64,000 nt of DNA from an uncultured Prevotellaceae bacterium (lineage in GTDB: Bacteria; Bacteroidota; Bacteroidia; Bacteroidales; Bacteroidaceae). The notes under the pieces were generated by a model. The model was not told the origin of the DNA and ran no database searches. It saw nothing but the letters and a program-made list of their open reading frames with translations. Below, in pieces: positions 25,666-35,623 of this stretch (positions within the stretch are counted from its first letter, which is position 1; every line of letters begins with the position of its first letter). The stretch lies in assembly GCA_902774815.1 (NCBI GenBank), contig CACYJV010000016.1, positions 1-64,000 on the forward strand. The letters are read 5' to 3'. The translations under genes and the position numbers were made by a program.

Positions 25666-26823
25666 ATGTCAGCAATAGAAATCAAAAAGGTTGAAACGAA
25701 AAAGGATTTGAAGACCTTTATCGACTTTCATTACGACCTATACGCAGGCAATCCCTACGATGCACCGACGCTTTTCAGCGACGACATGAACACGCTGAGC
25801 AAGGATAAAAATGCCGCCTTCGAATTCTGTGAGGCAGAGTACTACCTCGCCTACAAGGAAGGGAAGCTCGTGGGACGCGTGGCAGCCATCATCAACCATC
25901 GTGCCAACGAGCGTTGGCAGCGCCAAAGCGTGCGATTCGGGTGGATTGACTTCATCGACGACTTGGAAGTGAGCCGCGCTCTGCTCGAAGCAGTCGAGCA
26001 ATTCGGACGCGAAAAAGGCATGACCGAGGTGATAGGCCCGTTGGGCTTCACCGACTTCGACCCTGAGGGCATGCTTACCTTCGGTTTCGACGAACTCGGC
26101 ACCATGGCTACCATCTATAACTATCCCTACTACCCACAGCACATGGAACAGCTGGGCGGCTGGGAGAAAGACAATGACTACGTGGAGTTCAAGATCTACG
26201 TACCCGAACAGGTGCCAGAGAAGATGATGAAGATTTCGGAGATGATTATGAAGCGCTACAACCTGCACGTACGCACGCTGTCGAAGAAAGAAATCTTCGA
26301 AGGTGGCATGGGCAAGCGGATATTCGGCCTCATCAACGATACGTTCAAGGACCTTTATGGCTTCTCCCATCTCTCCGACAAGCAGATTGACCAATATGTC
26401 AACATGTATCTTCCACTGGCCGATCTGAACCTGATCCCCATCGTAGAGGACTGGACTACCGACGAGCACAAGCTGGTTGGCGTGGGCATCACCATCCCTT
26501 CGCTGTCGCGCGCACTGCAGAAGTGCCGTCGCGGCCGACTGCTGCCTTTCGGCTGGTGGCACATCCTGCGTTCGCTGAAGATGCATAAGACCAACATCGT
26601 CGACTTGGAAATGATCGGCGTGCTGCCCGAGTATCGTGCAAAGGGCGTCAACGCGCTGATGTTCTATCACCTCATCCCCTGGTACAACAAATATGGCATT
26701 GAATGGGGTGAAAGCCAAGTGGAGATGGAGAGCAACGAGAACGTACAAGGGCAATGGTCCTACTTCCATACCGAAAACCACAAGCGCCGCAGATGCTTCA
26801 AGAAGGTGATAGGTGGTGAATGA
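25666..26823 (+). CDS. GNAT-like N-acetyltransferase family protein
   Basis: 385 residues, conserved across Bacteroidetes. An N-terminal region (FIDFHYDLYAGNPYDAP) precedes EYYLAYKEGKLVGRVAAIINHRANE, typical of the acetyl-CoA fold, and IEWGESQVEMESNENVQGQWSYF lies near the C terminus. The substrate is unknown. A -7 box TAACTTTG lies at about 25631-25638, about 27 bases before the ATG. Its 3' end runs into a GATGGGTGGTGA-type repeat. Probably the first gene of a run with the four-helix bundle gene and parE. Confidence 0.8.
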   Translation: MSAIEIKKVETKKDLKTFIDFHYDLYAGNPYDAPTLFSDDMNTLSKDKNAAFEFCEAEYYLAYKEGKLVGRVAAIINHRANERWQRQSVRFGWIDFIDDLEVSRALLEAVEQFGREKGMTEVIGPLGFTDFDPEGMLTFGFDELGTMATIYNYPYYPQHMEQLGGWEKDNDYVEFKIYVPEQVPEKMMKISEMIMKRYNLHVRTLSKKEIFEGGMGKRIFGLINDTFKDLYGFSHLSDKQIDQYVNMYLPLADLNLIPIVEDWTTDEHKLVGVGITIPSLSRALQKCRRGRLLPFGWWHILRSLKMHKTNIVDLEMIGVLPEYRAKGVNALMFYHLIPWYNKYGIEWGESQVEMESNENVQGQWSYFHTENHKRRRCFKKVIGGE

Positions 26824-26860
26824 TGGGTGGTGACGGATAGTCAAAGATGCATGGACTATA

Positions 26861-27229
26861 ATGGAACAATATTATTATAGACGCTTAGAAGTTTATCAAC
26901 ATTCAAAGAATCTTGCAATGGTCGTAAACGACCTGATTAAGTCTTTCCCTATAGAAGAACGCTATGCGTTGAGCAGTCAGCTAAGAAGAGCATCTACTTC
27001 TGTTATGTTCAACATTGCTGAAGGATTTGGACGGTATTCTATCAACGACCGATTGCGATTTCTAGAGATTGCCAATGGCTCTTTGATGGAAACTTCCAGT
27101 GAATTGGAGTTAGCTGAAGCGTACGGATATATTTCTGACGAGGAGTTGAATCAATTAGATCAGCAAATCTTGTCAATTGTCAAACAATTAGCAGGACTGA
27201 GAAAATCTTTAATGGCAAATAATAAATAA
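26861..27229 (+). CDS. Four-helix bundle protein (S23/IVP family)
   Basis: 122 residues of the family first described as encoded in 23S rRNA intervening sequences: [49 protein letters not shown] and [24 protein letters not shown]. The fold is a small four-helix bundle; the biological role is poorly known. Here it is free-standing, not in an rRNA gene. Its TAA shares its final A with the ATG of parE (TAATG at 27227-27231), so the two are translationally coupled. Its composition is more AT-rich than its neighbours, suggesting later arrival. Confidence 0.9.
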   Translation: MEQYYYRRLEVYQHSKNLAMVVNDLIKSFPIEERYALSSQLRRASTSVMFNIAEGFGRYSINDRLRFLEIANGSLMETSSELELAEAYGYISDEELNQLDQQILSIVKQLAGLRKSLMANNK

Positions 27230-29220
27230 TGGATAATATAGAGCAAACCATCAACACCCAACAACCATCACCCACCACTCCGGAATACGACGACGAAAAC
27301 ATACGACACCTGTCGGACATGGAGCACATCCGCACCCGACCAGGCATGTACATAGGCCGACTGGGCGACGGTTCGCTGCCCGAAGATGGCATCTACGTGT
27401 TGCTGAAGGAGGTCATCGATAACTCCATCGATGAGTTCCGCATGAACGCAGGCAAACGCATCGAGATTGACATCGAGGACAACCTGCGCGTCTCAGTGCG
27501 CGACTATGGCCGAGGCATCCCGCAAGGCAAGCTCATCGAAGCCGTAAGCCAGCTGAACACTGGTGGTAAGTACGATTCGAAGGCTTTCAAGAAGTCGGTG
27601 GGACTGAATGGCGTAGGCGTGAAGGCCGTGAACTTCCTGAGCAGCCACTTCAAAGTGAAGTCGTTCCGTGACGGAAAGGTGCGCGAACTCAACTTCGAAC
27701 GTGGTGTGCTCACCTACGACAAGACACGTAAGACCGACGACGAGAATGGTACTTACATCTATTTCGAGCCCGACAACTGCGAAACATTGTTCAAGAACTA
27801 CCAGTTCCACGACGACATCGTGGAAACGATGCTCCGCAACTATACCTATCTGAACACCGGACTGGCCATCGTCTTCAATGGCCGCCGCATCCTTTCGCGC
27901 AACGGTCTGAAAGACCTGCTCACCGACAACATGACCAACGACGGCCTCTACCCTATCGTCCACATGCAGGGCGAAGACATTGAGATAGCCTTTACGCATA
28001 CCAATCAGTATGGCGAGGAATACCATTCGTTCGTCAACGGACAGCACACCACGCAGGGCGGTACCCATCAGAGCGCATTCAAGGAACACATAGCACGCAC
28101 CATCAAGGAGTTCTTCGGCAAGTACGAATATGGCGACATTCGCAACGGTCTGGTGGCAGCCATCGCCATCAATGTGGAAGAACCGGTTTTCGAGAGCCAG
28201 ACGAAAATTAAACTAGGTTCTACGCTGATGGCTCCTAGTGGAGAATCCATCAACAAATACGTGGGTGACTTCATCAAACAGCAGGTTGACAACTTCCTGC
28301 ACATTCATGGCGATGTGGCCGAAGCCATCGAGAACAAGGTAAAGGAGAGCGAGCGCGAGCGCAAGGCTATGGCTGGCGTGACGAAACTGGCACGCGAACG
28401 GGCCAAAAAGGCTAACTTGCACAACCGAAAGCTGCGCGATTGCCGCATCCACTACAGCGACGTGAAGGATTCGCGCAAGGAGGAGTCGTGCATCTTCATC
28501 ACTGAGGGTGACTCGGCCAGCGGATCCATCACCAAGAGTCGCGACGTAAACACGCAAGCTGTGTTCTCGCTACGCGGCAAACCATTGAATACGTTCGGAC
28601 TAACCAAAAAGGTGGTCTACGAAAACGAGGAGTTCAACCTCCTGCAGGCAGCCCTTGACATCGAGGACGGACTCGACACACTGCGCTATAACAAGGTGAT
28701 CGTGGCTACCGATGCCGATGTCGACGGCATGCACATCCGCCTGCTCATCATTACGTTCTTCCTGCAGTTCTTCCCCGACCTCATCAAGAAGGGACATGTC
28801 TACGTGCTACAGACTCCCTTATTCCGTGTGCGCAACCGTCGCACGAAGATTAAGAACAAACAGGTGCTGGAAGCCGAGGACAAAAAGATTGCTGAACAGC
28901 AACAAAAGAATCCCAACATCAAGCGATCGGACTTCATCACGCGCTATTGCTATAGCGATGAAGAGCGCCAACAGGCCATCCGCGAACTGGGTCCCGACCC
29001 TGAAATCACCCGCTTCAAGGGCTTGGGCGAGATTTCGCCTGAGGAGTTCTCAGGATTCATCGGCCCTGATATTCGTCTTGAACAGGTAACCCTGCACAAA
29101 ACCGACCAGGTGCAGAAACTATTGGAGTACTACATGGGCAAGAACACGATGGAACGCCAGAATTTCATCATCGATAACCTCGTCATCGAAGAGGACCTGC
29201 CGGAGGAAGAACAGGAGTAA
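27229..29220 (+). CDS. parE: DNA topoisomerase IV subunit B (type IIA ATPase subunit)
   Basis: 663 residues. ATPase subunit that with ParC decatenates chromosomes. The GHKL motifs are [19 protein letters not shown] and [12 protein letters not shown]; the Toprim domain has [10 protein letters not shown] and [15 protein letters not shown]; the end has [12 protein letters not shown]. The length fits the short Bacteroidetes ParE rather than GyrB. The first 23 residues ([15 protein letters not shown]) are low-complexity and encoded by a CAACACCCA-type repeat like that in the M16 gene. The start overlaps the upstream four-helix bundle stop by one base. Confidence 0.92.
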   Translation: MDNIEQTINTQQPSPTTPEYDDENIRHLSDMEHIRTRPGMYIGRLGDGSLPEDGIYVLLKEVIDNSIDEFRMNAGKRIEIDIEDNLRVSVRDYGRGIPQGKLIEAVSQLNTGGKYDSKAFKKSVGLNGVGVKAVNFLSSHFKVKSFRDGKVRELNFERGVLTYDKTRKTDDENGTYIYFEPDNCETLFKNYQFHDDIVETMLRNYTYLNTGLAIVFNGRRILSRNGLKDLLTDNMTNDGLYPIVHMQGEDIEIAFTHTNQYGEEYHSFVNGQHTTQGGTHQSAFKEHIARTIKEFFGKYEYGDIRNGLVAAIAINVEEPVFESQTKIKLGSTLMAPSGESINKYVGDFIKQQVDNFLHIHGDVAEAIENKVKESERERKAMAGVTKLARERAKKANLHNRKLRDCRIHYSDVKDSRKEESCIFITEGDSASGSITKSRDVNTQAVFSLRGKPLNTFGLTKKVVYENEEFNLLQAALDIEDGLDTLRYNKVIVATDADVDGMHIRLLIITFFLQFFPDLIKKGHVYVLQTPLFRVRNRRTKIKNKQVLEAEDKKIAEQQQKNPNIKRSDFITRYCYSDEERQQAIRELGPDPEITRFKGLGEISPEEFSGFIGPDIRLEQVTLHKTDQVQKLLEYYMGKNTMERQNFIIDNLVIEEDLPEEEQE

Positions 29221-29301
29221 CAAGACATAGAACACAGAAACAAAATAGAATGTTTCGTTTGTTCGTTTGTCTATACTTAAAACGTATGTCAAAAAAATAA
29301 T

Positions 29302-30900
29302 ATGAAAAAAATAGTCTTAGTTGTTGGGATAGGTATTCTCCTTTTGTTCCCCCTATCTTCCACCGCCCAGTTTCACCTGAACCTGGGTAATGACTCGCCG
29401 ATAAGGAAACTCCAGATGGCCGAAATGGCCGTCACCAATCTTTATGTAGATACAGTCGACGAGCAGAAACTCGTGGAGGATGCTATCAGAGGCATGCTCG
29501 AGAAACTCGATCCCCACTCGTCGTACACTACGGCCAAGGAGACAAAGACCATGACAGAATCCCTGCAAGGCTCGTTCGAGGGTATTGGCGTGCAGTTCAA
29601 CATCATCGAAGACACGCTCATGGTAATACAACCCACTCTGAACGGACCATCCGAGAAGGTGGGTATATTGGCTGGCGATCGTATCATTACTGTCAACGAT
29701 ACCTCTATTGCCGGTGTGAAGATGTCGAAGGAGGATATCATGAAGCGCTTGCGCGGCAAGAAAGGCACAAAGGTAAAGCTCGGCGTAGTGCGACGTGGCA
29801 TTAACGACGTGCTTACGTTCCGCGTCACTCGCGACAAGATACCCGTCCATACGCTTGATGCGTATTACATGATACGTCCAACCATTGGCTATATCCGCAT
29901 CGGTTCGTTCGGTGCTACCACCTACGATGAGTTCATGACAGCTCTCGACACATTGCAAAACCGTTCGCAGGGACGCATGGCCGACCTCATCGTTGACTTA
30001 CAGGACAACGGCGGCGGCTATCTGCAGGCAGCTGCCCAGATTGCCAATGAGTTCCTGCAGAAAGGCGATCTCATCGTGTACACCAACGGACGTTCTGCAC
30101 CTCGTCAGGAGTTTCGCGCACAGGGTAACGGCCGACTACGCACAGGTTATCGTGTTGTGGTGCTTGTCAATGAGTATTCAGCCTCAGCAGCTGAGATTGT
30201 CACGGGTGCCCTGCAGGATCAGGACCGTGCCCAGGTGGTGGGCCGTCGCACGTTCGGTAAAGGTCTTGTGCAACGCCCCATCGAATTCCCCGACGGCTCT
30301 ATGATGCGACTCACCGTGGCTCACTACTACACCCCATCCGGAAGGTGCATTCAGAAGCCTTATGTGAAGGGCGAAAAGAAGGAATATGAGGAAGACATCG
30401 AGAAGCGTTTCAAGCATGGAGAACTCTATTCGCGCGATAGCATCCACTTTGCCGACTCGCTGCGCTTCGAGACGCTGCGCCTAAAGCGTACCGTTTACGG
30501 TGGAGGTGGTATCATGCCCGACTTCTTTGTACCCCTCGATACTACTCAGTACACTCGTTTCCACCGCCAGTTAGCGGCAAAGAGCATCATCATCAATGCC
30601 AATCTGCGTTACATCGACAAGCATCGCAACCAGTTGAAGCGGCAATATGCCACATTCGACATCTTCAACAAGCATTTCCAAGTGCCACAATCGATGATCG
30701 ATGATATGTTGGCTGATGCCAAAAAGCAGAAAGTAGAGCCAAAGGACGACAATGAACTGCGCCAGACAATGCCCATGTTGCGCCAACAGGTGAAGGCATT
30801 GATAGCCCGCGACCTGTGGGACATGAGCGAGTATTTCGCCATTATCAACGAAGAAAACCATATCGTCAAGAAAGCCCTCGACGTGTTGCAGGGACATTGA
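29302..30900 (+). CDS. S41 family C-terminal processing protease
   Basis: 532 residues, periplasmic: signal peptide (MKKIVLVVGIGILLLFPLSSTAQ), a PDZ domain at about 90-175 (FEGIGVQFNI, GILAGDRIITVNDTSI), then the S41 core with the catalytic serine in VNEYSASAAEIVTGAL and the lysine in RRTFGKGLVQ. The usual chain DLQDNGGGYL is present. It cleaves C-terminal ends of envelope proteins. It follows parE by 81 bases with no clear promoter between, so co-transcription is likely. Confidence 0.93.
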   Translation: MKKIVLVVGIGILLLFPLSSTAQFHLNLGNDSPIRKLQMAEMAVTNLYVDTVDEQKLVEDAIRGMLEKLDPHSSYTTAKETKTMTESLQGSFEGIGVQFNIIEDTLMVIQPTLNGPSEKVGILAGDRIITVNDTSIAGVKMSKEDIMKRLRGKKGTKVKLGVVRRGINDVLTFRVTRDKIPVHTLDAYYMIRPTIGYIRIGSFGATTYDEFMTALDTLQNRSQGRMADLIVDLQDNGGGYLQAAAQIANEFLQKGDLIVYTNGRSAPRQEFRAQGNGRLRTGYRVVVLVNEYSASAAEIVTGALQDQDRAQVVGRRTFGKGLVQRPIEFPDGSMMRLTVAHYYTPSGRCIQKPYVKGEKKEYEEDIEKRFKHGELYSRDSIHFADSLRFETLRLKRTVYGGGGIMPDFFVPLDTTQYTRFHRQLAAKSIIINANLRYIDKHRNQLKRQYATFDIFNKHFQVPQSMIDDMLADAKKQKVEPKDDNELRQTMPMLRQQVKALIARDLWDMSEYFAIINEENHIVKKALDVLQGH

Positions 30901-30928
30901 CGTCTCTTGCCTTCATGGTTCGACAAAC

Positions 30929-30978
30929 AAAGGGCGACGGAGAGAAACCACACGGCCTACTCTCTGTCGCCCTTTTCT
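30929..30978. terminator. Bidirectional terminator
   Basis: Stem AAGGGCGACGGAGAGA / TCTCTGTCGCCCTT and a TTTTCT run, between the converging S41 protease and deaD genes. A TCCATCATTATCCATCACTC repeat follows at 30996-31036. Confidence 0.85.
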
Positions 30979-31036
30979 ATACGATGGATGAAGCTATCCA
31001 TCATTATCCATCACTCATCATCCATCACCCAACACC

Positions 31037-32980
31037 CTATTTTTTCTTTCGTGGCTTGCGAATGGCCCAACCTTCTTCGGTGAAGTCGGGTTCCTTGTCC
31101 TTGAAGTCCCATTTATGAGGCTTCATCAGTTCACGCCAGTCGCCCGTCACAGCACCAAAATCATCGATGGAATCACGTTTTTTTGATGTACGGGCAGGCT
31201 TACGAGCAGGTTTAGTAAAATCTTTCGGGTAGCTTTGGGCAGGCTTTTCAGAACGTCCGCGACGTCCACCCTTTTCTCCTTTGGCCGGTTTTGTATCGTC
31301 AGCACCATTGCAACGCACCTCGCGCCCTTTGAACTGTGTACCTGTCAGCGCCTGCATGACGCGCTGTGCATCTTGCTTTGGCACCTCAAAATAGCTGAAC
31401 TTCGACAGTAAGTCGATGTGCCCCACCTGTTGCCTACCACCAATGTAGCGATTCAGCATCTGCATGAGTTCGCCTGGATAGAATCCGTCTGACTTGCCCA
31501 AGTTGATGAACAGTCGCTCGTAACCCTTTTCGGGCTTGCGTGGCGAAGTTGCGCCACCCTTACCTTTGGCCGATGTGCTGCGTTCGCTGCCCTTAGCGGC
31601 CCGCTTTTCCTGGGGCTTCTCTATCTCCGGTGCATCGGCATAGTAAGCCAGGAAACGTCCAAACGTCATCGAGACAATCTTCTTGATGATGTCTTCCTTC
31701 TCGAAGTACTCGAAGTGGCGATTGATTTCGTCCATGAAAGGTGCTATCTGCTCTTCGTCGACATCCACTTTCTCAATCTTATCCATGGCGCGATAAAGCT
31801 GCTTCGTGCATATTTCCTGCGGCGTTGGCAGCGTACCGTCGACAAACTCCTTGCCTATTTCTTTTTCAATCTGGCGCACCTTGTGCTTTTCACGCGTGTG
31901 GATAATGGCGATGGACGTACCCTTCTTGCCCGCGCGACCGGTACGACCGGAGCGATGGGTGTAATTTTCGATGTCGTCGGGCAGACCATAGTTGATCACG
32001 TGTGTCAGGTCGTCGACGTCCAGACCACGTGCAGCGACGTCAGTGGCTACGAGTAGCTGCACGGTATGTTGGCGGAACTTCTGCATGGTCAGGTCGCGCT
32101 GGTCCTGCGACAGGTCGCCATGCAAAGCCTCAGCGTTGTAGCCATCGTGAATAAGTTTGTCGGCAATCTCCTGTGTCTCGATCTTCGTGCGGCAGAAGAT
32201 GATGGCAAAGATGCGTGGGTGGAAGTCGACGATACGTTTCAAGGCGAGATACTTGTCCTTGGCATGCACCAAGTAATAGATGTGGTTGACGTGCTCAGCC
32301 CCTTCGTTGCGCGAACCCACCACGATTTCACGATGGTTGTGCAGGTAAGTCTTTGCAATGCGCTCAATCTCGCGACTCATGGTGGCTGAGAACATCAGTG
32401 TAGAACGCTCTTCAGGCAGGTTTTCGAATATCTCGTTGATGCTTTCCGAGAATCCCATGTTCAGCATTTCATCAGCCTCATCAAGCACTACGTTGCTTAC
32501 CTCGCTCAGGTCAGCCACGCCTCGTCCCACTAAGTCAATGAGTCGGCCAGGTGTAGCCACGATGATCTGTGCTCCCTTCTTTACCGACCGAATCTGCTGC
32601 ATGACCGATGTACCGCCATAAACGGCCACAATGCGCACACCGGGCAGATACTTGGCAAAGTCTTTCAAGTCGTCGCTGATCTGGAGGCAAAGCTCACGTG
32701 TGGGACTGAGGATGAGAGCCTGCGTTGCAGGGTTGTTGGTGTCGAGGCATTGCAACAGAGGCAAGCCAAAGGCGGCTGTCTTACCCGTTCCCGTCTGCGC
32801 CAAGGCAATGAGATCGGACTCAGCCGACTCGTCCTCCGTACCATTTTGCTGACTAGATGAGCCACGTTGCAAGAGGTAGGGAATGACTTGTTCCTGGACA
32901 GGCATGGGTTGCTCGAAACCCAGTTCGCTGATGGCACGACGAATATCTTCGCTGACGCCTAGTTCTTCAAATGTCTTCAA
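31037..32980 (-). CDS. deaD: DEAD-box RNA helicase
   Basis: 647 residues. All helicase motifs are present: AQTGTGKTAA, PTRELCLQ, TPGRLIDL, VLDEADEMLNMGF, SATMS, ATDVAARGLDV and HRSGRTGRAG. The C terminus has a DbpA-like RNA-binding domain (YERLFINLGKSDGFYPGEL) and a basic tail. Likely role in ribosome assembly and RNA turnover. There is no ATG at the family's usual start (KTFEELGVSEDIRRAI); the codon there is TTG at 32980, or an ATT just before, in the same frame 24-27 bases after the stop of the upstream lyase gene. A non-ATG start must therefore be used. Confidence 0.93.
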   Translation of the reverse strand: MKTFEELGVSEDIRRAISELGFEQPMPVQEQVIPYLLQRGSSSQQNGTEDESAESDLIALAQTGTGKTAAFGLPLLQCLDTNNPATQALILSPTRELCLQISDDLKDFAKYLPGVRIVAVYGGTSVMQQIRSVKKGAQIIVATPGRLIDLVGRGVADLSEVSNVVLDEADEMLNMGFSESINEIFENLPEERSTLMFSATMSREIERIAKTYLHNHREIVVGSRNEGAEHVNHIYYLVHAKDKYLALKRIVDFHPRIFAIIFCRTKIETQEIADKLIHDGYNAEALHGDLSQDQRDLTMQKFRQHTVQLLVATDVAARGLDVDDLTHVINYGLPDDIENYTHRSGRTGRAGKKGTSIAIIHTREKHKVRQIEKEIGKEFVDGTLPTPQEICTKQLYRAMDKIEKVDVDEEQIAPFMDEINRHFEYFEKEDIIKKIVSMTFGRFLAYYADAPEIEKPQEKRAAKGSERSTSAKGKGGATSPRKPEKGYERLFINLGKSDGFYPGELMQMLNRYIGGRQQVGHIDLLSKFSYFEVPKQDAQRVMQALTGTQFKGREVRCNGADDTKPAKGEKGGRRGRSEKPAQSYPKDFTKPARKPARTSKKRDSIDDFGAVTGDWRELMKPHKWDFKDKEPDFTEEGWAIRKPRKKK

Positions 32981-33007
32981 AATCTTTATCGTTTTACTAT
33001 GTCTATT

Positions 33008-35500
33008 TTATTTCACTTGTATGGCCTGGCCGCCTTCATTAGTTTTGACGATGTAGACGCCCTTAGGGAGTGTTGACAGAGGAGAACTGAGGGTTGATCG
33101 TTGTCGTCCGTTGAGGTCGTAGACAACTTCATTTTCCATTTTCAAATCTCCATTTTCAATTTGAATGATGCCCTCCGTCTCTTCGACCACGTGGATGATG
33201 AACCGCAGATAGACGGGATTCACACAAGCACCCAAGTCGTTGTAGGCCTTCACCAGAATGGTGTAGTCGCCTAGGCTAGACGGCGTGCCCGTGATGGTCA
33301 TTCGACGCTCAGTAGTTACGTTGCGACGCGTAAATTCAGAGGTCAGTCCACGGCGCTTGGTCGTTGGCGTGTAGATGGAGTCGGCAACGATGGTCTTGGT
33401 ATTGGCATCGTAGTCGATTACAATGGGTACTATTTCACTGTCCAGTGCAACTGTCTGCTCCATAAGCGTTCCCTCGGCAATCCATGCATGTGGCGCATAG
33501 CGGTCGGGCAGATAGTAGCCAAGGTGAGGCGGCTGGTTGTAGGCCACGTTTTGCCATGCGATACCCATGCGATAGGTATGGTCGTGCATCAGCGTTGGAA
33601 CACGATAGTTGGTGGGTTCGTTCGACGAGAACACGTTAAGCGTGGCACCGTCGCTCTTATCCCAAAGGATGATTTCCTCGCGCCAGTCGCCAAAGATGTC
33701 GGCCTGCAGGTTAGGCGTGTTCTTGGTGCCGTTGCACGACGACGAGTTGCCATAGTCGTAAGGATTCTTACCGCGAATGTAGAGGCGAGTGGTGCCACTG
33801 CCGTTCCAACGGTCTATCGACGTTCCATCGAGAAGTTCCTCCTGCAGGTTACCATCCCAGAAGATGCGGAAGTTCATCGATGTACTTCCCGATGAAACTG
33901 CCTGACCTGTGGTGGCACTACGCTGGCTACGGTCGTCAGCAGAGCTGAAGAATGCGCCGCGGTGGCTGTCCGACAGTTGTGCAGCAATGCCGCGTCCATT
34001 GTCAATGCCCGCGTTACCCCCCTTAAAGATGATTTCGCCCGTTGATGCATCGTGCAGATCCCATGAATAAGTGCCCTTGTCTTCATGGATGTCGAACAGT
34101 TCCAATCCTGGGCGGTCGGGAGCCAGATCTCCCAAATGGATGGCATCGCCATGACCAAAGCCCGTGGCATAGAGCAGTTTGCCGTCGTTGTCGAGCGCTG
34201 CCGATCCCCAGATGATTTCGTCGCAACCATCGCCGTCGACATCGGCCACCGACAGGTTATGATTACCGTTGCCATAGAGCGTGTTGCGTCCCAGTCCTGC
34301 TGCACTTTTCGGTGCCGTATAGGTGCGCGTCTTACCGAGGTTGTCGGTCAGGTTATAATTTGTCTTCGAGGAGGAGGCATGATACCACTTCTGTTTCAGT
34401 TCCTTGCCGTCGAAACCCACTGCCCAGACGTAGGCATAAGTGTAGTAGCCACGTGAGAAGATGCCGTAGGCAGGCCCTTCAGGGCCGTCCAGACAAGCCA
34501 CGGCAGCCAAATAGCGCTCGCCGCGGTTGCCGTAGCTGGCTTTGTCGGTCTTTCCGCTGCGATCGTCCCAGTTGAAGGTACCCGTGGCAGCACCGCCATA
34601 GGTAGCATCTCGGTTAGGACGATAATAGACCGTGTGGATGGCTGCGCCCGTGAGACCATTGAACACGGTGAGGTATTCCTGTCCGCCCACGATACGACCG
34701 TCGCTATTACGGTGGTCAGTAGTGTTCGATGCACTCTTTATAGCTGCCTCAGTAGCAGCCTGGTTGACGTACTGTCCCTTGCCGTCCTTGGACCCTGGAG
34801 CGGTCTTGCACATCATCTCAGCACGCCCATCGCCATCGAAGTCGTAGACCATGTACTGCGTGTAGTGGGCACCGGCACGAATGTTCACGCCCAAGTCTAC
34901 ACGCCACAGCAACTCAGCCTGCTGTTCCGTACCGCCCTGATGCCAGTCCACACGATAGCAGTCCAAATAGACATTGCCTGTCTTGCCGCCTTGCGAGTTG
35001 TCCTTGGCATTCGAGGGATCCCATTTCACGAAGAGTTCGTATTCGCCGTCGGCATCCACATCGCCCACCGAACAGTCGTTGGGCGAGTAGGTACAGTCGC
35101 CCACGGCCGCAGGACGCTGCAAGTGCAACTGCATGTAGGGTTGCGACCAAGGCGTCACAGCTGGCGACGTCTCCACCACCTCGCCGCCGACCTTCTTCAC
35201 GACGGTGTATTGGCTCGAAGTAGTCCCACGCATATCCGTATAGCTGGTCGATGTGGTCAGGTTAGCCACTACCACTTCGCCATCGCGCAGGAGGTCGAAG
35301 CTAACGTCGTCTGTATCCTCATCGCCCAGCAGTCGCCAACTGACGAAGTAGCCCGACGCCTTGCCTGGCAGTGCCACAAGACCACGGCTAAGTTTCTCCA
35401 TCTGGCTCGTTGGGGTTACCTGTGCCGACGAAGGTATGGCTACGATGCACATCGTAGAGAGCAATGCTGTTGCAAGTCCTTTTCTCATGAGTCCTTTCAT
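33008..35500 (-). CDS. Secreted rhamnogalacturonan lyase (PL11-like) with sorting tail
   Basis: About 830 residues. The signal peptide (MKGLMRKGLATALLSTMCIVAIPSSA) is followed by the PL11 arrangement: an N-terminal beta domain (MEKLSRGLVALPGKASGYFVSWRLLGDED in two stretches), then a long beta-propeller with calcium-type repeats (VGDVDADGEYELFVKWDPSN, YDFDGDGRAEMMCKTAPG, VADVDGDGCDEIIWG). It should cleave the rhamnogalacturonan I backbone of pectin. The C-terminal tail is VYDLNGRQ...LPKGVYIVKTNE, preceded by a repeat-encoded linker IQIENGDLKMENE. The start is the ATG at 35500; the -7 box TATCTTTG lies at 35526-35519. It is divergent from dusB across a GATGAAGGATGAAA repeat. Confidence 0.92.
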   Translation of the reverse strand: MKGLMRKGLATALLSTMCIVAIPSSAQVTPTSQMEKLSRGLVALPGKASGYFVSWRLLGDEDTDDVSFDLLRDGEVVVANLTTSTSYTDMRGTTSSQYTVVKKVGGEVVETSPAVTPWSQPYMQLHLQRPAAVGDCTYSPNDCSVGDVDADGEYELFVKWDPSNAKDNSQGGKTGNVYLDCYRVDWHQGGTEQQAELLWRVDLGVNIRAGAHYTQYMVYDFDGDGRAEMMCKTAPGSKDGKGQYVNQAATEAAIKSASNTTDHRNSDGRIVGGQEYLTVFNGLTGAAIHTVYYRPNRDATYGGAATGTFNWDDRSGKTDKASYGNRGERYLAAVACLDGPEGPAYGIFSRGYYTYAYVWAVGFDGKELKQKWYHASSSKTNYNLTDNLGKTRTYTAPKSAAGLGRNTLYGNGNHNLSVADVDGDGCDEIIWGSAALDNDGKLLYATGFGHGDAIHLGDLAPDRPGLELFDIHEDKGTYSWDLHDASTGEIIFKGGNAGIDNGRGIAAQLSDSHRGAFFSSADDRSQRSATTGQAVSSGSTSMNFRIFWDGNLQEELLDGTSIDRWNGSGTTRLYIRGKNPYDYGNSSSCNGTKNTPNLQADIFGDWREEIILWDKSDGATLNVFSSNEPTNYRVPTLMHDHTYRMGIAWQNVAYNQPPHLGYYLPDRYAPHAWIAEGTLMEQTVALDSEIVPIVIDYDANTKTIVADSIYTPTTKRRGLTSEFTRRNVTTERRMTITGTPSSLGDYTILVKAYNDLGACVNPVYLRFIIHVVEETEGIIQIENGDLKMENEVVYDLNGRQRSTLSSPLSTLPKGVYIVKTNEGGQAIQVK

Positions 35501-35535
35501 TTTACTTGGTTTTCGCTTGCAAAGATACAAAAAAA

Positions 35536-35570
35536 AGATGAAGGATGAAAGGATGAAGGATGAAAGATGC
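35536..35570. repeat. GATGAAGGATGAAA repeat between divergent promoters
   Basis: Four imperfect units separate the lyase promoter (minus) from the dusB promoter (plus). The same motif occurs at 5991-6046. Confidence 0.75.
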
Positions 35571-35585
35571 AAAAACTCGATTATT

Positions 35586-35619
35586 CCTTTTGCTTTTCGC
35601 TCGCTTATTCGTACCTTTG
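35586..35619 (+). promoter_or_regulatory. dusB promoter, dispersed promoter repeat
   Basis: TTTTG, the block TTCGCTCGCTTATTCG and the -7 box TACCTTTG (35612-35619) end only five bases before the GTG start, so the message is nearly leaderless. Confidence 0.75.
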
Positions 35620-35623
35620 CAAC

